Assembly (NCBI GenBank): GCA_001692895.1
Contig: KV748182.1
Span: 744,001-808,000, forward strand
Length of the DNA stretch: 64,000 nucleotides
From: Cenococcum geophilum 1.58
Taxonomy: Eukaryota > Ascomycota > Dothideomycetes > Gloniales > Gloniaceae
Direction of reading: 5' to 3'
A program made the position numbers and the translations under genes. The notes under the pieces were generated by a model that had not been told where the DNA came from, did not search any database, and saw only the letters and a program-made list of their open reading frames with translations. Below are positions 24,457 to 38,144 of the stretch, piece after piece. Within the stretch, counting starts at the first letter, position 1; every line of letters starts with the position of its first letter.

Positions 24457-27400
24457 ACTATGAGCGAATCGAAAGTTAACCTGATCCTTAACCAGCCTTC
24501 TGATTGGACATAGTGGTTCTTTATTATCTAAGATACTGCCAAAACTAACGAGGTATGGGAGCACATTGACCCATCTAAAAAAGGCGAGCGTCCAAAGCTA
24601 GTATAACCAAGTCGTCCTATACTAAGGGACATACTACCCACGGCTACATTGATAGCAAAGCTAGACCCAAGTCAGCTCACCGCCTACAACCAGCTCTATG
24701 CTGAATATAAAGACGATCTTCGCATATACGAGAAGCAAAAACGGGCTATAAACGATATCAGTAACTATATCGTTCGCACTACATCGGTAGCCTACCTTCC
24801 ACTCATCGACGACCTTAATACGGTACACGAACGGCTTCAAGCACTTAAGACTGCACTAGCCCCTACCACCTTAGGTCGAAAACGAGACGTCCTAAATCAG
24901 TACACGGCTTTGAAAGTCTATAATAAAAAGCAGAGTATCGACAAATAGTTAAACAACTGGCGGAATATCTATAAGCTTGCGGAGCAATTAAAGCTACCAG
25001 ATATATAAGGATTTAGGCTATACTATGACTTTGTTCAAGCTATCAAATCTATCTCTTCTAGTTTTGTAGGAGCACTAGAAGTAGACCTTATTAGAAAAGA
25101 ACGGAAGGATAAAGAGGCCCTATCTATTATTGATCTAATTGAGGAATTTAAGGAGTACTACCGCATGCAGTAAGCAGCATCCTCGGCTACCCCTGCCAAT
25201 AACTCTGCTTTTGCAACCCTAGGCAATTCCAATTTAGATTCTAATAACAATTCTAATTCAGATTTAAAATGGAATAAGGAATGCATATGCGGCTTCAAAC
25301 ATCGATTTAGTAGCTGCTACTACATCGTTGAGCAGAAGCGCCCTTAAGGATGGAAACCAAACCCAGACATCTAAAAGAAAGTAGAAGAAGTAATCTCATC
25401 TACGCCTTGGATTAAACGCATTATTAACCTTATCTTAAAAAGAGAATAGGAAGTAAAGAAGAATATAGAATCTACAATTGATTTTGATTCTAAAACCCTA
25501 CCTTCCAAAACCCCGACTAGCCATGCTGCCGTGTTTAGTACTGGTCAAACTCTATTTAAACTCTAGAATACCTGGATACTCGACCCTGGTGCAGATACCC
25601 ACGTCTGCAATAACTAAGAAGACTTTACCTTCTTCTACCCAGCTACAGAAGACGACTACCTAATTACTGGTGGAAATTGTGAAAAAATATAGGCTTACGG
25701 AATAGTAACGATTACTGTCGATACACCTACTGGGAGCTCAAAAATGAAGCTATCCCACGTAGCATTGGTACCTACCATGTTTATAAATATCGTAGCACTA
25801 TTAAGGGCTACAGATAACGATATCCATTTTGACTTAGGACGAAACTTGCTATACCGTCTAGCTACTAGCGAAACAGTATGCTATGCGAAACGACTAGGGG
25901 GCCACTAGGCACTGATGCACCGAGAGCCTATAAATACCCTAGATTCGACAACTCAATCGACCTTCTTATTAAGAAGACATTAACTAAGCAGAATGGCCCG
26001 CAAACCAGTTGGAGCTACAGCTACAAAATGGCATAAAATACTTGGCCATGCAGGACCTAACGCTATTGAGTAACTTCCTAAGCACGTTAATGGCGCAGAG
26101 CTCAAAGAGCTAATCGACAAACGAGTACCGCTTAAAATCGAATGCGAAGTCTGCTTAATATCAAAGCACACACAGCAGATCTCTCGAAGACGAGAACACG
26201 AATTTCCAGCCACTCAACCATTTGAGCGGGTAGCATTCAATATTATTACCCTAGGAGAACTAGGGTACAACGGCGATAGATACGTGATGCACTTCTATTG
26301 CACGTATTCTAAATTTAATTTTATATTTACCGCCAAGAATAAGGACAAAGCTACCGTTCTACCTACTATCCGCAAGACCTACCGTTTAATTAAAATACGA
26401 TTCCACCAAGACGTGATCTTCTTCTGGAGCGACGACGAATGAGCTTTTGGACAAACAGGAGACACCTTGCATACATAGTGCGTAGACAAAGGCATTACTT
26501 TTAAATGCTGAGCCCCGTATACAGAAGAACAAAATGGCGGAGCTGAACGATCTGGACGAACCCTTATGGATCGATTAAGGGCTATGCAGCTAGAAGCATC
26601 CTTACCCCCGTCTTTAGGACTAGAGGCGTTCCTTGCCGTAGGATACGCACTTAATCGAACCCCAAATGAGCAACTAGGATGGAAAACTCCGTACGAGATC
26701 GCCTACGGCAAGCCGCCATTACTTACCTATATGCATGTATACGGCTGCAAAACCTATACACTAGACAAACGAATTAAAAGGGGAGATAAACTAGCTCCTC
26801 GTGCATTAATTGGACACCTAGTCGGCTATAATTTAACCAATATCTATTAAATCTGGATTCCGAGTCTCCGCAAGGTCATTTAAACTAAAGACGTCATATT
26901 TAACGAGACCTCGTTCTATAACCCCAAGGGTCAAGACATCGACTACCTGCTAAGGGAAGTATTAGAAGATACCCTCTAGACGATCAGTCTACCAGAACCT
27001 CTATATAAGGACAAATCTAAGGACGAATTAATCCTATACACAGTCAATCTGGACCCTTAAAGATCTACCTTAGGTGTAGATTAAACGACTATATCTAAAT
27101 CGAATAATTTAGTAAAGCTTCGTACGAAGGATACTGAGCAGTTACTAACACCTAGCAGAACGGTATCTCTAGATTTACTAGAATCGAACACCTCACTACA
27201 AGGACTTTAAGACGACATCCTAGATATAATTAAAACAATTCTAACCTAGCTAAGCTCTCTAGAACCATCCAATAGAGCAATTAATATAGCTCTACAAGCT
27301 AACGAAGTCTCGGCTAAACCTTCTACCGACTTTATCCTACCAGAAGGATTAAAACGAATTCGACGTTAAGCGCATATAGTAGCACTAACCAATCTATCTA

Positions 27401-29020
27401 CCCTATTTGGTTACTACACTGGATTTGCTATAGGACTAGTAAAGGACATCGACCGAACTAGATCCTTATCTCTACATTGGGACAACCTTCCTTCTGAACT
27501 AAAGAATCTTAAAGATCTGAGAAAGTATCCTTTGACTACTGGCTTTTAAAAGGCTATGGAAAAAGAATATAACGACCTAAAACGCCGAGGGACATTTAAG
27601 ACTGTACCGAAAGCAGAAGCAGGTAACGAGTAGATCCTTCTACTAAAATGGGTCTTTAAATACAAGCTTGATAGTGACGGCTACCTATAGAAGCTTAAAG
27701 CTAGATTATGCGTCCGCGGAGACCTGCAGATTACAGAGGAAGAGACCTATGCAGCAACCCTAGCTGCTTAAATATTCCGTGCTCTTATGGCTATAGCAGC
27801 CGCATTCGACCTGGAAATTTGACAGTATGACGCTGTAAACGTATTTACAAATGCCAAGCTTAGTAAACCAATCTACTGCTACTGCCCAGAAGGTTTTGAT
27901 CAAAACGGATATATCCTAAAGCTACTCATGGCGCTATATAGATTGAAAATCTCACCACTACTTTGGTATAAAGAGCTTACTAATATACTGGCTAAATTCG
28001 GATTAGAACCAGTACCAGGCACTAACTGCCTATTTACCAATAGACGACTTATTGTCTTCTTCTATGTAGACGATATAGCCGTCCTATTTGCCAAGAAGGA
28101 CCTTTTAAGACTTGAAGAATTTGAAGCAAAATTGCTGCACCGATACGAAATCCGTGTACTAGGAGACCTACAGTGGTTCCTAGGTATTCGAATCAGTCGA
28201 GATCGAGCAAGTAGGAAGCTCTGGCTTTGCCAAGACTCCTATATCGAAAAGATAGCTAATTGATTCAATATTCAACCACCAGAAAGATTTCCTAAGTCAC
28301 CACTTTCTGCCGAAGAACTGATTCCGTCTGACTAGCAGACGAACCCTTAAAGAACCCTAGCCTACCAGCAACGAGTAGGGTCACTTGCACACCTTGCCGT
28401 ATTTAGAAGACCTAATATTGCTAAGACGCATTCTAAGCTGGCCGAATTCCTTACTAATCTAAATTAACAATACCTTGACGCAGTAAACCAAGCTATTGCT
28501 TACTGTCTTAGAACGAAATCTACAGCTATTGAATACTCTGGCGAAGTATTTGGAGCTTACGTCTACTTTAGAAACCCTAAAAGAGAAGACGTTACCTTTT
28601 ACGGAGTATCCGACGCAGTATTTGCGGACCATATAGAAACTAGACGGAGCTCTTAAGGATATCTATTTATCCTATTTGGAGGACTGATCGATTAGAAAGC
28701 AACCCTACAGCGATCTATTACTCGCTCGACTATTAAAGTAGAGCTTCTCTCCCTATTTACTGCTGCCGTTGAAATTATCTGGTGGCAACGATTCTTTGAG
28801 GCAATTGGCTTTAATTTAGAACGCGAATTTACCGTGCTCTGCGATAATATGCAGACCGTACGACTCCTAAGACAGGATACACTAAAGCTTGACACTAAGC
28901 TTCGACATATCGACGTCTACCAGCACTGGCTAAGACAGGAAGTCTAAGACAAAAAGATCGACGTCCAATGGGTCCCTATAGACAAGATGCCTGCCGACGG
29001 CCTTACCAAGATCTTACCCC
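24457..29020 (+). pseudogene. Copia-1 gag-pol polyprotein remnant
   Basis: Gag starts near 24451 and stays open for 24649-24948. A C-x-C-G-x3-H-x4-C knuckle follows (near 25287-25320). Protease: 'WILDPGADTHVC' (about 25570-25605). Integrase: H..C-x2-C region at about 26030-26170 and core to 26850 ('EEQNGGAERSGRTLMDRL' near 26525). RT: segments from 27550, open 27928-28263 with the active-site motif YVDD ('FFYVDDIAVLF', about 28057-28090). RNase H: 28560-28960, ending near 29020. About 40 or more TAA/TAG codons, nearly all at expected Gln or Trp positions, kill the frame. Confidence 0.92.
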
Positions 29021-29276
29021 GTCAAAAGCACGAGGCATGGATAAAGCAATTGAATTTGGTGGATATTCGACATCAGATCAATTGATTCCATTCGTAATAT
29101 CCGCAATATTTGATTCCATTCGCAATATCCGCAATATTTGTAATATTCGCAATATGCCATTCTTACCCTATCCGTTTGCTACTCTTAAATTGTATCTAAA
29201 TTTCCTATTTTGGTATAGCTTCTGCCCTCATTTTATGTTCTATAGCTTTAACTACACCGTTAAATCTGGGGGGGTG

Positions 29277-29511
29277 TGTAACCGACTACCGACACTGCGT
29301 TGAGACATAAGATTACCGCTTGGAAGGCTCCAAGATGGCGTTAACGCCACCCAATATAGTGGTTGCAGATCAATATTGGTGGCAGATTACCGTTCCCATT
29401 TCAGCTATCTATTACCCCATCACTTCTACCTTCTTCGTGTATATATAGAGCCTCTAGAGCTACATTCACAATCAAGTCGTTCATTCAATTCTTCGCACTG
29501 CAAAGCTTACA
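29277..29511 (+). repeat. Copia-1 3' LTR
   Basis: 235 bp, preceded by the polypurine tract TCTGGGGGGG (29266-29275). Near-identical to the 5' LTR. Confidence 0.97.
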
Positions 29512-30137
29512 ATAGATGTTATAGTTTAACTCTAATAGTGTTATCTTCCAACTATAGTATACTACTGGGTGCCATCCATCTTAATATTTCTGTATAAAGC
29601 ACGCCCCTAGTATATAGTCCAATGCATCCGTTTCTATAACCGTCTCTAGTCCTAGTTAATAGATCTTAAGAACTGGCTCCTAGGTAAATAATTTCTTAAC
29701 TTTCCTAAATAGCTCTTACTATTCCTTTCCCTATACCTATAGTTCTTCTTTCTTTGTTAATCGCGTAAATAGCTTAATATCCTTTAACTATTGCGCTATA
29801 AACCTCCTGCAGTAATTGCAAAACCCTAGAAACGATCTTAACTATATAATGTTCTTTAGTTCTTACCAATTTACTATAGCCTTAATCTTCTTTAGATCTA
29901 TACTAAGTTAGCCTAGTTTAATAATAAATCTAATAAAATTGGTCTTCCTAGTAAAGAACTCGCATTTCTTAATTGCTACTAGCATCTATTCTTCTTATAG
30001 TCTCTTTAAAACCCATTTAACGTGTTCTCTATATTCTTCCTTAGTTATTAAGTAAATAATATTATTATTAAGGTATACCATAACAAATTTATCTAAGTAT
30101 TCTCTTAACACATTATTAATACGCTTCTAGAATATTA
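29512..30137 (-). pseudogene. Gypsy-2 reverse transcriptase / RNase H segment
   Basis: Minus-strand frame between Copia-1 and the LINE. It reads 'INNVLREYLDKFVMVYLNN' (about 30120-30065), where the usual YLDD has become YLNN by two G-to-A changes, then 'HVKWVLKRL' and 'KKCEFF'. It is joined upstream to 33695 by removing the LINE and its 15-bp duplication. Confidence 0.88.
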
Positions 30138-33100
30138 ATAATAATTCATTGCTTAACGTCTGATTTAGATCCCTATTGGGCCCACGCGGACTACTCCTTA
30201 TTTATATATAGGGAGAAAACTCTATTTAAGAAAAATGAGAAAACCCCGTGATCTATCTCCCCGCCTTTTAGGACTTACCTACTTAGCGCCTGCGAGTCGC
30301 CTATAGTGCTCTACTACCTTACTGTTTAACCTCCTTAGGAACCACTGCTGCCGTAACAAGCCTACAGACGCGCTAGTATTATAAACTATTACTCTACTAC
30401 TGTAGAGTTACTAGGGGGCACCTACTGCTTGCCCCCTTACCTTTTATTACTATTTCTCTTGCAACCCGGAACTAATTTAGCATATTTTAACTAATAAGCC
30501 ACTAGGTGACCGCCTTAAGGCCTTTTTGTGTTAAGAGCAGTGTATTATAGTTCTCTATGCCAGCTACTAAGAGCATTATTTCTCGATTGGTGCGTAGGGG
30601 GTATAGCAGTATTACGTGTTTTGGTGTCTGTTTTGGCTAGCTATATTTATATCTTAGGCTACCTACTAGAACACCTACCCAGTAAAGCCAATCTTTTAGT
30701 CCTATTATTCCTATTCTTAAAAGTGTTACTATTATATTTTCTACCTTTATTAGGCCTTCTCGGAGCCCTTAGGTATTTACCCCCCATAGCGTTAACTATG
30801 CTATAGCTTGGGTTCGTCTTGCCTAAGTTAGCCTCTATACCTTTAACTTCTATTCGCCTCTCTAGCGTTAGTCTAACTAGTATTATATTGCGGTAGATAG
30901 TTTCCTAGCGTTCTTACATATTTTACTTTAGCTCCTTTCTCTGTCTTGCTGTTGTCTTTACTAACCTCTTACGCGTTTCCCTTCCTCCTCTATATAGGCC
31001 TAGGCCTTAAAGCGGCACTATTCTTCTTCTGCTTTCTTTACCTGTTTCTCTAATATCTCTTCCCTACTTTAGGGTTGTTGGTTTATTCTCCTATAGGGCA
31101 CCCTAGGGTCCCTCTATAGTTTACTTAGGCGTGTCTTAATATACTTTATAATATTAGAGTTGCGTTTATTTTGCGTCCTTTATATTACAGCGGCTTTAAT
31201 ATATAACTGTAGGGGGGGAATATTGGATTCCTTCTTAAGCAGTGCTATGGCCGTTTACTTATACCCGCCTCTAATACTCTAAAGGTAGGCTATTTAGACC
31301 TTTTAAAGTGGTTTAAGGAGTAATTTAGGGAGGCCCTTCTTAGTTTCTCTAATGGCCCAAATACTGGATCTATATATTATNGTTGGCCGGATAACTGCTA
31401 TATATAGTAGGCGTGACCTCTAAAAGCATGGACCCTATATAGAGTTAACAATCCTAGATAAAGTAATAAACTATGCTTGGCCTTTACGGGCCGCTTACGC
31501 CGCATATACGCTTCACCAGAGCTTGCTATCTACCTATACTCCTAATACCCTTAGGCCCTAAACTAGTTAACCCCTAAAGCCTTAGATGCGAATTATATAC
31601 TAAAGATCTATAGATTAGTTGCGTTTTCTTATAAAATAGATTAGCTGGTATTTCTCTAGTGAGAATTGGACTCTATAACGTTTTGCCTATTCTATATAAG
31701 TATTATAGGCTTTCTCTAGTGTTCTGTAATTCTCTGTGGCTATTAGCCCGTATATAATTAGGTTTGTATTATTAATAAAGCCTATCCCCTAGGTTGCCCC
31801 TTTCTTAAAGAAGTTAAGCAGGTTACTTATAAAGAAAAGGAAGAGTATAGGCGAGAGGGGTAATTCTTATGGTATTCCTGTTGTAACTATAATAGGGGGG
31901 CTCTAGTATCCGCTAAAGACCAGTAATGTTTCTTTCTAGCCTATAAACCCTTAGATAAATTGTATAATCTATTCTAGGAAGCCCTTTACCCTAAGGATAT
32001 ATAGGAGACGCTTGTAGGGTATATTGTTATAGGCACTACTAATATTTAGGCTAAGCATTAATACTATAAAGTCCTTTCGCATTGCCTATATAGATTTAAT
32101 AGTAGTAGCGAGTAGCGTAAGTGCTGATAGTGTTAAGCGGTTCTTTCTTACCCCTATTTAGCTTTATAGTAGTAGGGCGTGTTCCTCTGCCGTGTCTGCT
32201 ATGCGTTCCACTATTACCCTTTCTAAGATCTTGCTAAGGGTGTTTTCTAAGGCAATAGGGCGGTAGCTTCCTGGGATTAAGTAATTTGCTTTACCTTCTT
32301 TTTATAGGATAACTGTCATTATAAATCTTCCGAGTTATAGGTAGTAGCCTATAGTAAAGTATGCTTTAGCTATATCTATAAGCTAAGGTGCTATAAATAG
32401 CCTATAGGTTTTTAGGGCCTTATTTAGAATCCTATCTAGTCCTAGTGCTATATTATTTAAAAGGCGGCTAATAGTTCTAGCTATTTCCTCTATTATTATN
32501 TCGCTNTTAACCCNNANGNNAGTTACNNGTNNTTTNCCCGTAATATTNCTAANGTCTACTAGAGCTNGTTAGGGGAAGAACCTTTCTATAAGGATCTTTA
32601 CCTTCTTATTATTGTTATTTATAGCCTATAATTCTCCTGCTCTTTGTAGGGGTGGTAGGTATAGGTCTTCTGCTAGGCGCCCTACCTTTTTCTTTACCCA
32701 TTTTGCTATAGCCTAAAGGCCCTTATTATGGGGGAGGCTTAGGTTAGAAGTATGCTTATTTATAAACCGTCTCTAGTTATTCCTTGCTTCTTTTTTTAGG
32801 GTATTCTTTAGCTGGTTTCTTGTGTCTTTATATCGTCTCTTGTCTTTAGGGTTGTGGCTGCTTATATATTTCCTTCTTGCTTATTATTAGCTAGTAACCA
32901 GAACTGCGCATTATATAGACTATGCGTGTCGCGTATAGGGGCCCGGTTTTGAGATCGGGCAGTGCTCTTCTAGCCCATTTTTAATTGCTGCCTGGATCCT
33001 TTCTAGTCTTTGGTTAATTTCCTTAGGGGTAGCCAATAAGCCTCGCTTGTTTGGTATTGGGTGGATTTCTTCTAGGTTTTAGAGTTATTATTTAACTGCA

Positions 33101-33680
33101 TTAAGGAAACTGTCTGTCTTAAGCTTCCTTATTACGTATCTTTTTCTATTTAGTTGCGCTTTGGTATCTAGGTCTAGCTATATCTAAATAGGGATATAGT
33201 TTAGGGTGAGTGCCTATTCTTCTTTAGGGTTGCACCTTTTAAGTCTCTAGTATAGGCCTTCATCTATAAATATGAGGTTAATTGTGCTTCTAGCGGTGCC
33301 TTATTACCATGTAATTGCTCCTAGGGGGGTGGCTAGCTTAAGGCCCCAGATATCTATAGCTCTTAGTAGGCACTCTAACTGTTAATCTGCAGCAACATAG
33401 ATACCCCCCTACCGCGGGTGGTGGAGGTTTATGTCTCCTAGTAGGATAGACTCTATACCTTCGGTTTCTAGTAAGCTTATTACCGATATAATATTCTCTA
33501 TTTATAGGACCCCTTCGACCCTAGGGTTATACACATTAATAATTTGTACCGGTCCCCTATATGTTTGGATTGTTATAACTGCAATATCTAGGTTAACTGC
33601 CTGCTATGACTATAAGGACAGGCTAATAGCCTTGCTAATTATGAAGCACACGTATATGGCTGCTTTTGGTTCGTATAGGA
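30138..33680 (-). mobile_element. 5'-truncated LINE (non-LTR retrotransposon)
   Basis: Flanked by the 15-bp duplicate GCTTCTAGAATATTA (30123-30137 and 33681-33695). In minus orientation it starts inside the endonuclease and ends in a 3' terminus reading ATCAGACGTTAAGC, then ATGAATTATTAT. ORF1 is absent, a typical 5' truncation. Related fragments lie at 9771-10525 and 51770-52055. Confidence 0.9.
30530..33680 (-). pseudogene. LINE ORF2 remnant: endonuclease and reverse transcriptase
   Basis: Minus strand from 33680: an apurinic-type endonuclease part, with 'QIINVYNPR' (about 33545-33520) and 'ILLGDINLHHPRWGG' (about 33450-33408), the G-D-x-N-x-H-H-P-x-W block of the R1/I/Tad-type endonuclease. 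The reverse transcriptase continues at about 32700-31600. It includes 'LPLSPILFLFF', from the P-Q-G-S-P-L-S-P-I-L motif (about 31870-31830), and 'FINNTN' where F-x-D-D is expected (about 31780). The C-terminal part to 30530 is charged and stop-rich. N positions cluster at 32501-32570. RIP has removed function. Confidence 0.85.
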
Positions 33681-33695
33681 GCTTCTAGAATATTA

Positions 33696-36600
33696 CTAGT
33701 GCGTTTATAAGCCCGAATTATATAACTAATGGTTTATACAGTCCTTCCTTTAACCTAAAGGCTGCCTTTTATTTGTCGCCTTCCTTAATCCTAATCTAAT
33801 AGTACGCCTATCTCAGATCTATCTTTGTAAAGATTTGCGCGTTGCCTATCCTATCTTAGATTTCGCTAATTAAGGGTAAAAGATACCTATCCTTCCTAGT
33901 AATGCTGTTTAACTATCTATAGTTAATACATAGCCTTAGTTTACCATTCTTCTTTAGTATAAACAGTACTAGATATCCCGCTAATGACTATAATAGTCTA
34001 ATATATCCTTTTTATAAGTTCTTCTAGATAAACTCTTTTAGTGCTCTACCTTCTTCTTTAGTAAGCTTATAGATTAGAAAGAACCTTAAACTTATTCCTA
34101 GTTCTAATTCTATCTTATAGTTCTATACTGCATACTCTACTAGCTTTTTACTTTCTAGTAACTATAGCTTCTTGCCATATTTGTAGTATCTCTTTAGTAC
34201 GTAACTTAAGCCTCACTTAGTCTCTTTATATATTGCTCCAACTTAGTACCATACTAACTTAGCCTATTATTATATCTTACGGCGTTAAGTATCTCTAATA
34301 TCGACCTAACCTATAATCCAATTAATCCTTAGATTGTATTCTTATAACTAAGGCATCCCTAATACTGCCTTATCCCGTCCTAATAGTAGGATATTAAAAG
34401 ATATCTTAATTTGTTTCCCTTTAATAGTTATCTAAATAGGTCCTATTTTAAGGTTAATGATCCCTCCTCTATAGGCTATTAGATCTCCTAAAATTATAAC
34501 TAATAGGTAAGATTACTTCTTCTGTCTATAAGGTAAACCTATTCTCTTAACTACTACTAGTAAGATATGGTTTCGCGTTGCTTTACTATCTATTAGCGCT
34601 TCGAACTACTAATCTTACTATTTAATTTATAAATTTAGGTGTTGTCCTTAAATTCCTTTAAGGGTCTAAGGCTCTACCACTAGCTCCCTCTAGTCCCGTA
34701 GGCCTCTACTTTTCCTAACTATTAGCTGCTTAATCCTATTACACTTAGCTTACTCTTTAGCTAATACCTAGTTTACTTTTTATCTTCTATATACTATAGA
34801 CACGTATTCTCTAGGCATTTCCACTACTATTGTCTATTTAAGCATTCTTCTATAAGGAATCTTCCTGGTTAAAGTATTAAATTTCCTTCCTCTTAGACCT
34901 CTGCTAGATGCCATCCGTATATATATTTAGCATTCCTATACTATCGCTTATCTATTATCTAGTATATCCTTATAGGGTATTTCCAATTCTTTTCCTTTGG
35001 ATTCTTATGCATATTATATATGTTATCTATATATACAATCCATAATAGCATATAGTATGCCGGGTGCTTTAGGTTAACTCTTAACTTATCTTTATCCTTA
35101 AGTTTAAACCTTTATTATACTAATCTAAACGTTATAACTTTATTTATAGGTACTAAAATGCGCCTCTTACTTCTCTAGTTCTCTGATCGTTTCTCTAAAT
35201 CCTTTAACATTATAATTAAGACTCCTTTAATATAACTTATGGCCTTTTCTATAATTGGGTAGTCCTAGATAACTTTTTTATCTAACTATATATAAAAATC
35301 TTCCTACTTATCGTTATATCGCTGCCTATACTACCTTTAGTATAGCTACTAGAGTGTATACGGCTTGTCCGTAAGGAAGTATCTTCTTATTACTACGTCG
35401 TAACAGCCCTTTATATGTCGTTCTTTAAACCTAGTAGGAATTCCTAAATCCTCTTCGTTTTCTAGTTTAGTAAGCTACTTAGCTCTTAGTATGCCTGTTC
35501 TTAGCTAATTAGTAATTCTTCGTACTGGCGCTCTATTCCTTATACGTCCTAATATACTAGATCTCTTATCTAGTTTCTATTCTTACTATACGATAATTCT
35601 TTGCCTAAACTCTTCTATAGTTTCTTTTGGTTTACGTCTTACAGATTAATCCTTAAAGTTGTCTTACTTCTTAATCCTGGTATTGACTTTTCGATCTTTA
35701 GGCCGAACACTATGTTCTCCTAGTAAGTCTTCTAGGTTTATATATCTATCTCCTAGTCTAATCACTATTTACGCTATAGATTCTCTAATCTATAAAGAAG
35801 CCTCTTACCTCTTATTTATAGGTTCCCTTATTTATACTCTAAATCTTTAGTCCCTTAGATTCTTTAATCCTAAGCTTACTTTTAACTTAAGCTTAGCTCC
35901 AGCCTTAGTCCAACTAGGCTTACTTAGTGTTCTTATCTTATCTTAAGAGTCTTAAATCTTACTTATCTTATCTTAAGAGTCTTATACCTTTAGGAAACTT
36001 TATCCTAAGCTTATTCGTATATTACTAAACTAAGCCGTTACTCTGCTCTATCAGTTATTGTCTATTATAGGTCCTTAAGCTTACCTTATCTTGTCTTGAG
36101 AATCTTAGTCGTCTCGCATCTCGTCTTAAGAGTCTTAAGTTTTTAGCCTTTTGCCTTTATTAAGTGCCGAAGTGGCTCGCTATTCTACTTCTCTTATGTC
36201 TTATAAAGCGATAGATATCGTGTCTAGTAGGGTCTTAATCCCTACTAATGTTCCCTATTCTATAGTGGAATTATCCTCTACCTCTAGTGTAACATCTCCA
36301 ATAGCTACGCGTTCCCAATAAACCGCTTCTATTGCCTTATCGTTATAAAATGCTTTACCTTTGTTGAATTCATCGTCCTTAATGTCCGATCTGCGAGCTA
36401 GTTTATTAGTTCCTTTGTATTCTGCTAAATATAGCTCCTATAGCTAATAGCTTACGCTATACTTAGCGTTCTTATAAATTCGGTATATATTATTATAATA
36501 AAACGCAAAACTTTTAATTAAACATTCTTTTATTCCTTATAGCACATTATCGTCCCTCTATACGTATATGTCGTCTACTAGTCTTATCCCTTTTACTACG

Positions 36601-37667
36601 TGGTAACTCTACCTACCTCTATAGTCTCTAATATAATAACCCTATTTTCCATAATTTATATAAGCTCCTTCTTTAAACCATTTTTCTTGCTATAGAGTCC
36701 GCCTAAACGTCTTCTGCTATTAAGATCCCTAGTTTAGCCTCTGCTCCCTAGACCTCTAATTACTTAATCCTTATCCTCTAGGTTTCTATAGTTATTTACT
36801 CCATCTCTTATAGGCTTTTTTAGTACTACTTAGGTCCATTAGCTCTGCGCCATACTATAGTTTTTAACTTAGCTTTAGTTATTACATACTCTGCGCCTTA
36901 TATAACTATAAAACTCTATCCTAACCTCTCTTAGCCTATTCCCTTTAGTAGATCTAATTATTAATCTTAATCGCTTAATCTATTAGTTCCCTTAGGGTAT
37001 TCGCATCTTCTATTAGGATAATCGCGTCCTAGACTTTAGCCTTAAGTCCCTATTTATACTGTGCTATAAGCGCCCTATTATTTCACTCTACTTACGTCGC
37101 TAACGTCTGGAACTGCATTATATATTTAATTACTAAGGTTTATTATATAATATCTTAAAGTTTTCTTTCCGCTATAGTCACCGCCTCTAAGTCTCTAAAT
37201 ATTTATATAAGTCGCTCTATAAATCCATTCTAGCCTAAGAACATAAACCGTACCTCTTAGTTTATAGTCGTTATTCCATTTACCTAGATTTCCGTAAGGT
37301 AAGGCTTAAACCATTTAAGTGCTCTTCCTATTAAGAACAATCCCACATACGCTATTTAATCCATAGGTATTACCAGCTTTACTCCTTCTTATGTAACTTT
37401 AAAGTGCATTTGCGTAAGGAATCCTTTAAGCTTTAACTTCTCTCCTAAGAATTTTTTAATTAATGGTAACTTAACCTTTACTGCGCCTATCCCGTTAATC
37501 CTATTTTCCAACGTTACATTATTTTCTATTAACTAGTCAACTATTTCTTATAGTTGTCCGACCGTTATAGGTTACTATAAGTTAGTGTCTGCTATACTAG
37601 TATCGTTACCTAACCTCAAAGTAGTTGCCGCCGTTAATAGCGTTATAGTAGCTGCTTTTGGTGGCAT
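33696..37667 (-). pseudogene. Gypsy-2 gag, protease and RT N-terminal half
   Basis: Gag starts at ATG 37665-37667 and its N-terminal half is readable to about 36900 ('LKWFKPYLTEIW' near 37320). The aspartic protease motif 'ALIDSKATRNHI' (from A-L-I-D-S-G-A-T, about 34610-34575) is followed by the RT block with 'GYLVLFILKKNGKLRLCINYR' split over 33990-33930. 'FTKIDLR' and 'RIKEGDK' follow near 33830-33790. Stops of TAA/TAG type are dense between 36200 and 34900, where a zinc knuckle would be expected and is not legible. Confidence 0.85.
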
Positions 37668-37713
37668 ATTATTTAACTTACTGTGTTTAATACTATAACC
37701 GTAGTAGTAATTA

Positions 37714-38139
37714 TATAACGGAACCTTATAGCAGGAACTACGATAGGCTCGTTAATAGGCTAGGTGTATAGGAAATACAAAGATAATAGTTAACAACGTA
37801 ATAACAACTGGTGGAGTGGTTGCCTAATAGATTAACTCCAATTATATTCTAAGAATCACTATAAGGAAGGAACTATCTAGGTAGGGACTAAGGGTCCTTA
37901 AATACACAACCGTACTCCTATAAAATCCTTCTTATATGTAATAAACGTATACTCTATCTGCTCTATTGCGGATTATGTAGATTATATAGATTATATAGAT
38001 TATATTATGTGACCTTAGTTACCATTCCTCGTCATATAGCTCTATCGGCTCCATCCTGGACCGTGCTTATATTAACCAACTAGCTTCTTCCGACTCTTCC
38101 CCAAGTAGTCGTAACATCGTACTTAAGGCGTCCGTAACA
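37714..38139 (-). repeat. Gypsy-2 LTR (right, 5')
   Basis: 426 bp. The start reads TATAACGG (from TGTAACGG). It is followed by the duplicated target GCTGC at 38140-38144. Confidence 0.95.
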
Positions 38140-38144
38140 GCTGC

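Larger units (their letters stand above)
23967..29511 (+). mobile_element. Copia-1: complete Ty1/Copia retrotransposon
   Basis: 5,545 bp with 235-bp LTRs and the duplicated target ATAGA (23962-23966 and 29512-29516). It is inserted in the RNase H region of Gypsy-2. Domain order gag, protease, integrase, reverse transcriptase, RNase H (integrase before RT) is Ty1/Copia. The two LTRs differ only at a handful of C/T or G/A sites. RIP is lighter in the LTRs and the first 700 bp than in pol. Confidence 0.96.
21065..38139 (-). mobile_element. Gypsy-2: Ty3/Gypsy chromovirus, nested host of Copia-1 and a LINE
   Basis: LTRs of 426 bp at 21065-21490 and 37714-38139. The duplicated target is GCTGC at 21060-21064 and 38140-38144. 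It lies in minus orientation: gag near 37667, protease near 34600, reverse transcriptase 34150-33696 continuing at 30137, RNase H to 29517, integrase 23900-22500, chromodomain near 22400, then the polypurine run at 21491-21505 and the 3' LTR. Without the nested Copia-1 and LINE it is about 8 kb. Stop codons of RIP type fill every domain. Confidence 0.93.

Noticed and set aside
30528-30806. 92-codon hydrophobic plus-strand frame
   Set aside because: It is antisense to the LINE ORF2 remnant; Leu/Tyr-rich frames are common on the wrong strand of RIP-mutated genes.
33431-33688. 85-codon plus-strand frame
   Set aside because: Antisense to the LINE endonuclease block, which is clearly on the minus strand.
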